A stretch of 17,583 bases of DNA from NCBI GenBank assembly GCA_027596075.1, contig JADGJC010000557.1, positions 1-17,583 on the forward strand. The letters are read 5' to 3'. The notes under the pieces were generated by a model that did no database searches, was not told the DNA's origin, and saw nothing but the letters and a program-made list of their open reading frames with translations. Below are positions 1 through 10,800 of the stretch, piece by piece. The stretch is from Rhizophlyctis rosea. Lineage: Eukaryota > Chytridiomycota > Chytridiomycetes > Rhizophlyctidales > Rhizophlyctidaceae. A program made the translations under genes and the position numbers. The first letter of the stretch is position 1. Each line of letters begins with the position of its first letter.

Positions 1-33
1 GGTAGAGTTGTGGTGGGAAGGTGATCGAGATGA

Positions 34-186
34 TGAGTGTGTGGAGGAACTTGGGGAAAGCACAAGGGCGGGCCGCAAACCAGGCCAACTCCGCCCGACC
101 GCAAATGGGCGCGGTCTGATTGGTCCTTGTTTTAGCTTTTAGGGTTGGGGATGGCGGCACCCAGGGTTCTCAGGGTCCAAATCACC
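34..186 (+). repeat. diverged repeat R1, copy 1
   Basis: This stretch aligns by eye with 2506-2636. Both copies begin with a GAGTGTG..GGAGGAA block, then share AAAGCACAAG.G, a GGGCG.GG.CTGAT.GGT block, a TTTTAG block and a final GGGTCCAAA. The similarity is clear but gapped, so the copies are old. No coding function is apparent in either copy. Confidence 0.6.
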
Positions 187-224
187 CAGCTGCAGGACAT
201 TCGCTTTCACCACATTGCGATCTT

Positions 225-420
225 GCATTCTACATTCCGTCGGTACCAATACCCAAAGATATCGACTGTACAAAAAGATATCCCCTTGGGCGAGAGTATT
301 GCCAGCAGATGGACGTTCTTCAAAGGGACTTGCATCTAGCATCAACAAATGATTTTCCTTCCAAAAGCCGGCGTACCACTCGTGCAAACTACATTTCCAT
401 TCACGCAAACTGCAAACTGG
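225..420 (+). repeat. diverged repeat R2, copy 1
   Basis: This stretch aligns by eye with 3070-3290. Shared blocks, in order, are TTGCAT.CTA....CCGTCG, then ATTGCC.GCAGATG, then TTCAAA.GG..TTGCATC, then CATCAAC, then GCCGGC.T, and finally TTCCATTCA. The blocks occur in the same order with small gaps. On the minus strand both copies translate to a similar peptide, L/V-DAS followed by a spacer and SAGN, so the ancestor may have been coding. I do not recognise a protein family. Confidence 0.55.
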
Positions 421-2505
421 CGGCAGGGATCCCCGATATTTCTCGATTCATCAAGTTGTTTCGATACAGCCCAGCTATTGACGATCTTTGACAGGATATC
501 TGGCCATTGTACAAAATTGGATGAGCACACACTTCCATCGTCAAATACAAGACGTCTTGATCATCAGGCACTTCCTGTTTGTGTTCAAACATATATTGAG
601 ATTTGACATGCAATTTCGGGCACAAAAACATGTAATGGAAGACGGGGGTTTCAGACTCTCTGAATTCTCCGAATTCATGAATGGGTTTGACTTCTTTTTT
701 CACTGAAAAATGCAAGATTCTAGTCGTAGCATGTAGTCTTTGATGTACATGATTCTCCCGGACTTCCTACAAATAGTACGACTGATGCATCAGGTCGCAT
801 AATACAGTACATAGCCGTTACCATTACTTTCCCTTCTCACGCAAGGCGAATGTAGCGTTCCTTCTTGCTTTCCAACTATTTTTTCTGCAGAGGGCATGCT
901 GAATGGGGCTGGAATCTTAACAAGAGTCAAGCCTAGGTGAATTTTGACCAAAAAAAGCATCTTGGGGATCTTGCTTATCCCAAAGTGTTACTGAACTTCC
1001 CTGCACGTTCTTCAGTTGTGTGGGCAGGAACATTCGGAGCCTCCGCGTCCCGCATTTTGTATGGAGCGGATGACTCTTTTTGTTTGTTCATGTGGAAGCA
1101 ATGGCAGGTCCACCACCTGGTTGGAAGCAACACACTCTTTGTTTACATTTCAAACGCATTCCTTACCCCACATATCGGCCCATTCGACCAACAAGTCATG
1201 AGCAGAGAGTAAGAGCAGGTGTTATCGATGATCACTTTTTGATCGTGCATGAGTTTCATGTCGTGACTTTGGCAAAAACCGCAAAAGAAACAGTACTGAT
1301 CGAACCGAAAGTGTTGCGCCTTATGCTGGTGAAAAACAAGGTCAGTGCAACATGCCTTGCCGTCTTTCCTACTTATCCGCCGGAGCACCCAGACCGCCTG
1401 AAACATCCTTCACTGTCAAAGGTCTTGAACGGCGATTAGAGTCTCATTCTCATTCCAATTGCTGCACTCAAACCTTCGACTGGAAACAATCATCCATACG
1501 CAGCCCTGGTCATCTCTTCAAACGACTGGGAAGCATGTAGCTGAGTGGTATGTCCAACTATTTTTGGCTGTTACAATCTTTGCGTGTTGATTGTGCTGGA
1601 TTTCATTCGACTTCGCATCCCTAACTACGTCAAAGCCAATGTCAATGTCCTCAATCCGCTTCCGTCCATTCGGCAAGTGTGACTGCTTTCAAGGCAACGG
1701 AGGCTTACAATATGTCACTGTCGAGAACTCTCAGTATTCGAAGAATAACCAGTCAAACGCATTCGACGAATCGTTCCGCGTGATTTTCCCCTTTATTTGC
1801 TGACTCCCCGTTCCGATCCTTTTGTAAGCGCAATTTGAACCCAAGGTGTATACATTGAAGACTCTTCTGAGCTATATTTGTATTGAGGCCAGCAGAAGGC
1901 CAGCGAGTATTCGCAGTGGCTCCTGGGTCCAGATGGGGAGGATGGTTCCGCCATGTTCTCCACACTCCCATCTGATATTCCGGTATGTCTCCGTACTTTC
2001 TCCTTTTTTTGAATGGATGATTTGGCACGAAACGTCTACCTCTGCATTTGTGCGAACTGGATGAAAGAATGAAGAGACGGGTCGCCCCAGCTGCTCCCCA
2101 TGTGAATCTATCCAGGATGCACGCAAGAAACCTTCACATAGAGTCATAACTGGTACTTTCTCATGGAACAATCGGTAACAGCTGTCGCGACGCGATATGT
2201 TCTTTCCCTTTTTGTTTGCCCCCGGATCATCAGTCATAAGACGCCAGCCTCGAAAGTACAAGTTCCGTAAATAAAAAAACAAAAATCAAACTTCCACGCG
2301 CCGTATCGTGCCCTCATTGTACCGATTTGGAGTGATGGGCATTATATGACATCTTCTGTTCGGCCTGCAACATCATGTGAGAGAGTGCACCAGTGTCTAT
2401 TTCCGCTGTCCACCTGCGGGTAGGATACGGAGAGGTGGGTGTTGGCGGTAGGTATTATGAGGGTTTTGGTGGGATCCGACCTAGATGGACAAGAGATGCG
2501 TGCCT

Positions 2506-2636
2506 GAGTGTGGAGGAATGCAAGAGGGAACAAAGCACAAGAGTGAGCCACAAATCACACATGGGCGAGGCCTGATCGGTTCTCCTTTTGAGTTTTAGAG
2601 ACCCCATGAGAGTCCTTGGGGTCCAAAACCCCAAAG
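2506..2636 (+). repeat. diverged repeat R1, copy 2
   Basis: This is the second copy of the repeat seen at 34-186, in the same orientation. It keeps the starting GAGTGTGGAGGAA block, AAAGCACAAG, CTGATCGGT, TTTTAG and the final GGGGTCCAAA. It is about 20 bp shorter than the first copy. It lies about 430 bp before R2 copy 2, whereas the first copies of R1 and R2 are about 40 bp apart, so some 400 bp was inserted between them here or lost at the other copy. Confidence 0.6.
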
Positions 2637-3069
2637 GCTTCATGAGACAACGAGACATACGTCCGCGGCGATTGTATCTCAGCATCCTTGTCGCATGTCC
2701 AGATGTTTTCGGAGTTGCGGTTCTTTTGGGGGGTTGAATCCGAAATCGTGCTCTGGCGAATTTACTCCACGATGTTCCTCTGCATTTTGGGCAAATTGGG
2801 CTGGTGAGGCCGGTAAGTTAACTCCCAACTCGGGCACCCCAACTCACATGCGAGACTCTCAGTCTTGGGAAGGCCCGCAAATCCCCGGTCAAGCTTGGCA
2901 TGATCCAACTTTTTTTCCCCGGACTACGCGATGGATGATGGAATAGTATAGCTGTAGTATCCAAGAATATGTTTCCCTATTCAGTCGTCATTCTCGGCAT
3001 TGAAGTGGCAACAACGACGTCGCCAAGATACCACCTGATTTGCACTCGTTCTATTGCATGACATTTTTT

Positions 3070-3290
3070 GCATCCTATGTCCCGTCGATGCCACATTCTA
3101 AACACGGTGAATCACAGGAAAAGAGTCTCGAACGCAACCGCCACACATTGCCCGCAGATGAAATATTTTTCAAAAGGCTTGCATCAACGACTACTTGCTC
3201 AGCACTGACTACGCATTGTACCCTTCTGGGCCTACGCCGGCATCCGATGTGCGCATCAAATTCCATTCAGATTCTCGCATACCCGAGCAG
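3070..3290 (+). repeat. diverged repeat R2, copy 2
   Basis: This is the second copy of the repeat at 225-420, in the same orientation and order of blocks. The best conserved part is 3147-3188 (ATTGCC.GCAGATG through TTGCATCAAC). R1 and R2 appear in the same order at both places, which suggests duplication of one larger segment followed by insertions and decay. Confidence 0.55.
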
Positions 3291-4857
3291 ACCGAAAGCC
3301 TCAGGTCGGCCCGCCGCTGCTTCATATTTGCCGCCTGGCGGACATTCTCTCGTTAAGATGCAGATGTATCACCTTTTTTCCTGTTGAATTAGAGCGCTGG
3401 TGACGTATTGGAACTATTAACAGACTCCGTCGACACTCGCAGCCCATGAAAAGGGGCAGTTCTAGCCATCAACATGCCTTGGATGTGGTTCAAATACACG
3501 ATGGATTGAGGAGTAGCGTTTGGAAGCAGACCATGCAGGCCGGTATCCAGACTCTCTGCATCTTCCATTGAGATACATGGCAATTTTTTCGACTCAAAGC
3601 TGCAGGATCAGCGTGATGAGGTATTATTCAGTCCCTCGGTCATCAAGAGTTTCTCGCATGCCCACAATGGCTCTATGAAGTTGTGTTGCATCGAGTTATG
3701 CCGAGCATATAGTTATCACTACTTGCACATCCAACCGAGTGACTGTAAAATCCTTTGACATCCTGCTGACCTACTTTTTTTACATCTGCATGCTGACCCG
3801 CAAGGTGAACTCCAACTGAAAGTCCTGCACGGTGTTGACTTTCAAAGCTTACTTCTGCGAGCAGGTCCCAAGCGTATCCGTCCCCCGTGCTCAGCGTGAG
3901 TTGGGAGGAGCTGTTGCAGATACTTCCCGCATGTGGGATTGGGCCCGTTGAAGCTATTTTCTGTTTTCCATCCTGGTACTGCACTACTACAGCCATCCTC
4001 CATGTCCAGGATCAACATGCCTAACATTCTATCTTTTCAACAACAAAATATCTTGCCCGACATATTTGCGTGCGGACCAACGATCCGTGGATGCGCAGCA
4101 GCCTCGGGTTTGATGACTGTTTCCGTTCATGTTGAAATGGTTGCAAAATGACAAAAAGAATGGATACGCACTACCGATTCCTCTTTCTGTTTGATACTCC
4201 TGAATGACATCGCACAACATATATCAAAGTCATCGGAGCTCTGCTCCGGACCACAAGTTGTCTTGCACGTCATTCGTTTCATTCGTCTGGTATTCATCCT
4301 GCATGCAGGTTCACTCATAAGTTGAGTTGGTGTATTCAGTCACCAAATGCACGGCGGAGACGAAGTCGATTAACGGACGCATTCCATTCACAACGCATGT
4401 TGCTCCGAATTCATCCGCCTCAGGCCGACAATATCTCGATTTGTTTATGTTCCTTTTTTTTCTGTATTGTTGGTGCCAGGTGGTGAGCTGCTTCACCTTG
4501 TGCGATAACACCTGCTTGCATACTTTGCATTCCTTCACACTCGCTCAGACCAAACTCATTTCTGCATCCACCACGGACTCTCGGCCTTCAAATAGTCCCA
4601 GTAAGTCGTGCTCCGTCCTTCTGCATCCCTCCGCTGCAGAATACTTTGCAATCCAACTCCGTTGCTGTAACCAGGACGTCGAGAAAAGGAAGCTGTAGAA
4701 GAAGCACACAGTGGTAGATGCATCCTCGTCGACCGCTGGATTTCCAACAGCAGAATGACACCTAGATCTCGCTTTGTATACATCTCCCTGGACCCGTCTC
4801 CCCTGTCCAACTTTGCACTAGACAGAGACGAGGGGATACATGTCAAAATTCGCCCTG

Positions 4858-4875
4858 CCCAGCATGTTTGTCACT
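4858..4875 (+). repeat. 18-bp inverted repeat, left arm
   Basis: The sequence CCCAGCATGTTTGTCACT is present here on the plus strand and again, as an exact reverse complement, at 5300-5317. An exact 18-bp match in opposite orientation is unlikely by chance in a window of this size. The flanks beyond the 18 bp do not match and I see no target-site duplication. Confidence 0.75.
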
Positions 4876-5299
4876 GAAACGGTGACCGCAGAACACCACC
4901 GGCTCGTTACTCTTTCGGTAGTCATCCTCAGCAATGCAGTCAATTCCGCCGCCTGGCGCCATGCGGTACCATGTCATGGATGATCAATCTTTTGCTATTG
5001 AAGAGAGCTGACTCGCGCATAGTCCCGCTGGAAAACCGGCAGTCTGACCCCACTGGCATGGCAGCTGTGGTATCATTTTTCACTTCCACGTGCGCCGGGA
5101 ATCGCGTGTTTCTATATCCCATGCCTCAGACACTCGTGCCGTGTCAGACAGAAGTCGCGGCCGGGATGGAAATTTGAAAACGGGGATCTGACTGGAATCA
5201 ACTGTGTCGGGTAACTGTCACCCAATTTACAAGAGATTGACCTATCAATTCACTTTTTTCAGTGGAGTTTCGTATGGATGATCATTCTCATCTTTTTGT

Positions 5300-5317
5300 A
5301 GTGACAAACATGCTGGG
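5300..5317 (-). repeat. 18-bp inverted repeat, right arm
   Basis: This is the exact reverse complement of 4858-4875. The outer ends of the two arms are 460 bp apart. The interior has no obvious coding sequence. It may be the remnant of a small non-autonomous DNA transposon, but without a flanking duplication this remains a guess. Confidence 0.75.
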
Positions 5318-6986
5318 TAGGACAATGTTAGCCACTGCTCTTGAGCGCATTCAACATCACCGGTTGGTATTTTCTCCGCGATCGGATCTGTCTTGCACAT
5401 CGTCAGTACACTTGTATTGGTTAGACAGGTTGCAATCAGGGACATCTGCTTCCAAAACGAATCTACGTGCAAAGGTGGGACATCTCAGGAATACAGATGT
5501 ACGGTGTCAACAATGGCGCAATCACTTCCTTCAACTCCTTGACCTGCTCCGCTTTAGTTCGGCTGTAAATATTATAAGGTTATGAATGTCATAGAAGGTG
5601 GCATCAACGATCGGGACAATCAATACTCTCAAAATGCTCCTCTCAAGACTAGTTGCTATGAAGATCGGTCGAAGGGGTGAATCCGCGGAGTCGCGCACCA
5701 TATTGCCCCTCCTCTCCCAACGGAATGTGATACAGCTTTGTGAAAGTCGTCCTGGCTTGACCATTCCCCGCTCTCCCAATTTCCGGTCAGCGTACTGCAT
5801 GGAAAAAAAAAATAAACATAGGGACAGCCGCATATACTGCCCACTGGGCCAACGAGAACGGACAGCATCTTGTTCAGTAAAGTCGACCTCGCGACTCACA
5901 TTCAAGACCAGCACATTACAATGCTTCGGTGTTCATTCTTGCGCACAGTTTCGCATTTCGGTACTGGGCGGGCTTTGCGTTGAACCGTGGACCAAAATAC
6001 AGAATCTAGCAACGGCATGTTATACAGCTCCCTCCAAAAAGCTGAGTGATATCCATATTGTTGGGAAGAGTCACCCCTACCCGTCCAGCGATTCGAACTG
6101 TTGAGCCGAACTTCTTTCTTCTTTGTGCAATGCCAGATTGAGCGAAGTGAATAAGTTTTGCTTGTGAACGCATCACAAGACGCTTTGGCTGTTTGAGCTT
6201 CCGGTGCCATCGCAGATCAATGTCTTCCGGGTGCGAAACGCCGCACGAATTCATGTAAGCCATTCCAGGTGTATTTTCACATGCATGCAATGCAAGACAG
6301 TGCATAACTTTTGTGCACCCGTCGGTGGTACATTTCGCGAAATTGACCAATTGAATTGAACAAAAAGGGTATGTCAGAAATACCAATCGCATATTGCGAG
6401 TAAGTGGAATATCCCTCAAATTCACTTGCGTCAACAACCTCTCGGGATCAGCCTGCGCACGACACACACTGGTTCCCCCAGTACAATTCGGCGTCCCGAT
6501 TGTGCATTCAACCGAAGGTATATCCACACAACACAAGAGGGAATCAGTCTCATTTCGAAGCGCATAACAACCAGTGACGGTGCATGGTAATGAGTACGGC
6601 CTGCATGGTCCCCGGTGGGAACTGTACTAGGGTTTGTCAGACGGCATCAAGGTCCTGAAACGCCATATAAGTTGCGCCAAGGCGCATTTCGTCCACCACA
6701 CCAAGTCTTTCGCATGCTGTCATTTCAAGACGGTATCCCTTTTTGAAAATGCAGACAAAAGGTCCATCGGTGCTGCAAGCTCAAGTGCTAGCAGATTAGG
6801 TGGTCGGTTCGCCAGATGTTTGGCATCAACAACCGCATGTTTTGCACATCACGCGCATGCGGAATGACCCCCTTGCCACATATCGGCCCTTTCATGTACA
6901 CGTCACCAAACCAAATCCTCGGAACTTGCAAAACTATATCTCGATGGCTTCTCCCATCTCCAGCAAGTTGACGTTGTGTATACACG

Positions 6987-7060
6987 AACTTGCATCAACA
7001 TATACTTGCACTATATCTGTGCGTTTCATACCGATTCTACGCTTTGGCCACATCCCGTCT
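6987..7060 (+). repeat. possible R2 fragment, copy 3
   Basis: A short segment starting with CTTGCATCAAC resembles R2 copy 2 from 3178 on: both continue with .A.TACTTGC.C and later share TGTGCG and GATTCT.CGC blocks. The match is shorter and weaker than that between the first two R2 copies. A related CATCAACAACCGCATG segment lies at 6831. These may be further eroded copies or chance similarity. Confidence 0.3.
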
Positions 7061-7249
7061 TAACAACAAAAACAACCAAAATTCTTCTGTTAACTCACAT
7101 GAACTTCTTGATTTCATGCCATCAACCGCCAGCTGTGCCACTTGGCACGGCACGTGACTTTGACGATATTTATTATTCCGATCCATCTACACTGTCTGAT
7201 CAAGCTGGCAATTTAAGAATCGGGACAATCAAAAGTTTCAGCATGTCAA

Positions 7250-7468
7250 ATGCCTATGACTTTTGATGTGAAGTTAAAGGCGCTTCGCACCGCTCGTGAA
7301 TCTGCTTCTCTCGATGCAAAGATTAAGTTGTACACTCATCGTGTAAACCGAAGAGATGGAAGTGATCTTTCCGGAAAAAAGTGCAATGCCCTCGTTGATG
7401 ATCTCTCGGCTTTCGACTCAACCAACGCCGATGAAATTGCAGGGCCGTCTCCAGTGGGCAGTTCCTAA
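7250..7468 (+). CDS. small hydrophilic ORF, doubtful
   Basis: This 72-codon frame encodes a charged, Ser/Asp/Lys-rich peptide (residues such as KLKALRTARESASLDAKIKL) with no recognisable domain, signal peptide or membrane segment. It is more protein-like in composition than the other small frames on the left side and ends about 360 bp before the channel gene on the same strand. An ATG at 7244 in another frame closes quickly. It could be a small gene, a last exon of something unseen, or chance. Confidence 0.2.
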   Translation: MPMTFDVKLKALRTARESASLDAKIKLYTHRVNRRDGSDLSGKKCNALVDDLSAFDSTNADEIAGPSPVGSS

Positions 7469-7825
7469 ATACTAAAGAGAAGATTTCAACCTTCGATAGG
7501 AAGAATGCAAGCCTTTTGTGTTACGCGCCATCTTCGGCAACCCTATTCCTTGGTGGCAAAACGTTGCCGCGCCCAGAGCACAAACGCGCCTTATCTTCCT
7601 TCCTCTGCACACAAAAACTCCTCATGGCCACACTGTCTCCACTTTGCGCATTTTCTGTTGACATCAAGAAACGACGAACAGGGCGCATGTTGGTTTGTTG
7701 CTAATCTTACAGAACCGACGCGGTTACGTTCTTCCAATCCCATATCTGATCCTTCAGCAACTCGCAAAGGTATCAAGTAATTCAAGTGATATCAACCACT
7801 AGTCCGCGGGACGGACAATATCACA
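7469..7825 (+). promoter_or_regulatory. upstream region and start context of the channel gene
   Basis: This stretch precedes the channel start codon and should hold its promoter and 5' UTR. I see no clear TATA box. An in-frame TGA lies about 40 nt before the ATG, so the reading frame cannot extend further upstream without an intron. The ATG has A at position -3 (CACAATG), a favourable eukaryotic context. A 91-codon frame at 7505-7780 in this stretch has no recognisable features and is not called. Confidence 0.4.
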
Positions 7826-10800
7826 ATGAACATCACCTTCAATCCCATTCCCGCTGACTTCCTACCCACAACCTCAATATGGCCGTCCGACTCTAGAAGC
7901 TACGTCAGCGATTTTGACCGCCTGCTCTATGCTGGAAACAATGGAATGCCCTTCACTGAGGACGGTCAGGTCGTTGTTTCCTGCGTATTTGCTTCCCCCA
8001 AGCACTCTTTCGCCGGTCAGGTCTCATACCACAAAACCAAAAACACCCTCAAACTTGACGTCTATCGATGTGAGAACCAATCTTTCATGAAGCAATGGTC
8101 TTCTGAAAAGTCTCCGGCTCAGAGCTCAGCGTCAGTAACCTTGGCGATCTCCTCGTACGAACGCCGCCCTTACCTAGATGCGTTCATTACGGAGGACGGC
8201 TCGACAGTCATGGTCAATCTGGAGACGGACTATGACCGAGCTGTGGCCTGGGTTGTTTCCAAGAGCGGTATGTCAATGGAATTTTGCCACTCATTGATTG
8301 CATTGGGGTAGCTCAGTCGAAATTCATTATAAGGTGGCTGGATGTCGTGCAAGTCTCCGGGGATCTCGTCTCTGAATAAACCTGATCAGTCGGACGATGG
8401 GGAATACATCTTTCTGGAGTCAAAGGACAGACCACGTTCGACCCGACATCAAATTGTTGTCGTAGAGGCCATTCACCTCAGAACAATGCGGGTGGAGCGT
8501 TCATGGACATTGAAATTTGGGAATGTGTCGTACATAAGGCATGTGCGGCTAATTCGACCACTTAGTGCCAAAGGTGTGTTCTCTCAAACATGTCATATTA
8601 GTAGCGAGAACAGTACTCTCTGATATGGCGTTGATTCAATCTATCTGCTCTTCCCCCCAAATGCACAGGCCCGCTGTACGCCTTGCTTGAGACGAGAGAC
8701 TTCGATAGCAACAGATCAAGTCCCCCACTGATTGTCTCATCAGACGGAAAGCTACACTTCAACGCATCCGGAATCTCAGATGACGTAAAGAATCTGTGGA
8801 TCTCTCCCGATGCAGAACATATGGTCTATCTGGAGGAGAAGGATGCGGCAATAAGCTATTGGTCCCTCAGACATCCAACCTTGAAGCCATTAGCGCGAGT
8901 CAGTCCCATACCCGGCATCGAATATTCCCCGCTGAGAAAGGTTTATCTGATGGGGCAGCTGACTGAGATTCGCAATGCCGTCCGGAAGCAAATTTTCACC
9001 TGCCGTTTCTCTCCCTGTGGGAAGACGTTTACTATTTTGAGTGGAGGGCATTCCGCCATCATGATCATGACCACCTTCCTCACCTTCAACCTCCAAGCCA
9101 TCGACACGCGAGTCCTTAATGCAACATATCCGACATCGTATGTTCCCATGAGCGTAGCGTTTCGTACCGATATGATTCCGTCGGTCCTTGGGGGTATGAT
9201 AGCAACCCAGACGGTCGATGGGAAATATGCCGGTCTGGATATGGTGCATATTAGGTCAGATGAGTCAACAGGAGACATAGGTGTCCTCGATGGGTATTTT
9301 GATGGGTGGGACAAAGCGATTGCTGCAGTTCGCAATGGCTACCATAACAAAACCATGCAGCCCATTCTACGTTATGGCTTCGACAAAACAGTCAGCGGCG
9401 GTCTCGACAATGACGACGGCTTCACGCGAGCAGCCCCCGCGAAGCTCGTCCAACTGCTTGGCACGCAACCCGAATGCCCCGTCGGCTCAATCTCTCACAA
9501 ACATCAGCAACTCCTCTTCCAAAACACATTTGCGGGTATCCGAACACCTTCCGGGACGTTCCAACCCACAGCGGAATTTAAGCGTCAATGGATTCCCCTC
9601 ATCGCAACAATGAAGATCCCGTGGGGAGCTCAACTTTACACCACCACCGCAACAATCTCCATTTTTTGCCTACGGATGAACTACAACTTCGCCATCGTCG
9701 CCGTAAGCTCCTGCACCAGCAACATGGAAGAAGAAGCAACCGTCCGCGTTCTCTACCACAGCGAGAAATACTACGCAAACGACTTTCCGGAAGACTCAAT
9801 TATTGAGTTTTATACCCATGGTCCCCACCTAGTCCTCAACGTCCTCCTCAAACCTCGCTACTCCGACGAGAAGCCAACTCCCAAAATCTCCCATACAACG
9901 GTCGCTGACGTCTTCTTCTGCGATGCTTCTGCGGGTTATGACGTTTACACCATTCGCGCATCCTCTCATGCGACCTACCCGGGCGGAGCTATGGGGATGA
10001 ACACCTCTTTGATGTACTCCACATCCTTTGCAGCCTACTTCATACCCGGCTATATAACCCCGACAGATACCTCATTAACCTTCGGTCACCGCCACGCGCC
10101 TGAGCATTTAGCAGCCAAATTCGCCATGTGGAGGACTTACACTTTGCATGAGAGTCGGGGGTTCAACGACATCCTCTTGGGCGGCTCAGCGGTTCGTGAA
10201 CAACTGGGATCGGCGTTTCATATGATTTATAGGGACACCGTATATGACGATTCTCGGGGCGTATTTTCCAGCGGCTTCATTGCTGCAATTAGCTATGATT
10301 TGATGAACTCTGGCACACGGTGTACGGACATGTTTTTGAAGCGTATGTTGGAAAGCGAGGAGTTGTTGATCGACAATGGAGGGGCGATCTCGTATGCATT
10401 GCCGTCGCTTGTCAACGTCAGACCGTGGGGCGCCGTCTCGCTGATGCGGAAGGTGACGGGCATAAAGCTAGAGATAACAGAGATCGGCCCAGTCACCGTC
10501 AAATCCGGCCGCCCTGTCCGATGGAACCCCTTCGCCAAATATCAGGGATGGCTCAATCGAGTCGAAAACCCCTTGCTCATCGCAATTCTCAAACCTGTCC
10601 TTGCGCTATGGTACCTCCTTTCTGCACTTTTCCGCCCTAAGCCAACCCGAAAACCAGCAAATGTAGTCACATACACCCTTCCACTCGCAAACTTCACCTC
10701 ACACACCCAGCGCGTTTACCGCCCGCCTTCGCATCTCGGATCCGGGTTCAAGGACGACCATAGGTGGCAGACCATGGAACTGGCGGCTGCAGGTTTTAGT

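Larger units (their letters stand above)
1..7800. other. gene-poor, repeat-bearing region
   Basis: I find no convincing gene here. Open frames on both strands are at most about 176 codons, have no recognisable domain, and overlap one another on opposite strands as random frames do. Several GT..AG-like splice signals occur (for example a GTAAGT at about 2812 on the plus strand), but no chain of exons could be joined into a sensible protein. What can be seen are diverged repeat copies, one exact inverted repeat, and short Cys-rich translated fragments on the minus strand, each listed separately. The region is best read as intergenic DNA made of old, eroded duplications or transposon remains. 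A multi-exon gene with very short exons cannot be excluded without transcript data. Confidence 0.6.

Noticed and set aside
5598..6104. 168-codon plus-strand frame
   Set aside because: Composition and content look random, with no domain, no membrane segment and no good splice context.
6006..6536. 176-codon minus-strand frame with many cysteines
   Set aside because: No recognisable domain and irregular cysteine spacing. It overlaps another frame on the opposite strand (5598-6104) that looks equally random. Too weak to call as a gene.
5609..7233. ATCGGGACAATCAA 14-bp word shared at about 5609 and 7220
   Set aside because: A 14-bp exact match is expected about once by chance in a window of this size, and the flanks align only weakly.
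8342..8623. Frame starting with ATG at 8342 as a separate gene
   Set aside because: Its useful part (from SDDGEYIF on) is exon 3 of the channel gene. The ATG lies just before the proposed intron 2, and the end runs past the donor at 8574 into intron 3.
8890..9335. Two overlapping minus-strand frames of about 120-130 codons
   Set aside because: They are antisense shadows of the large channel exon, which is supported by domain content and splicing.
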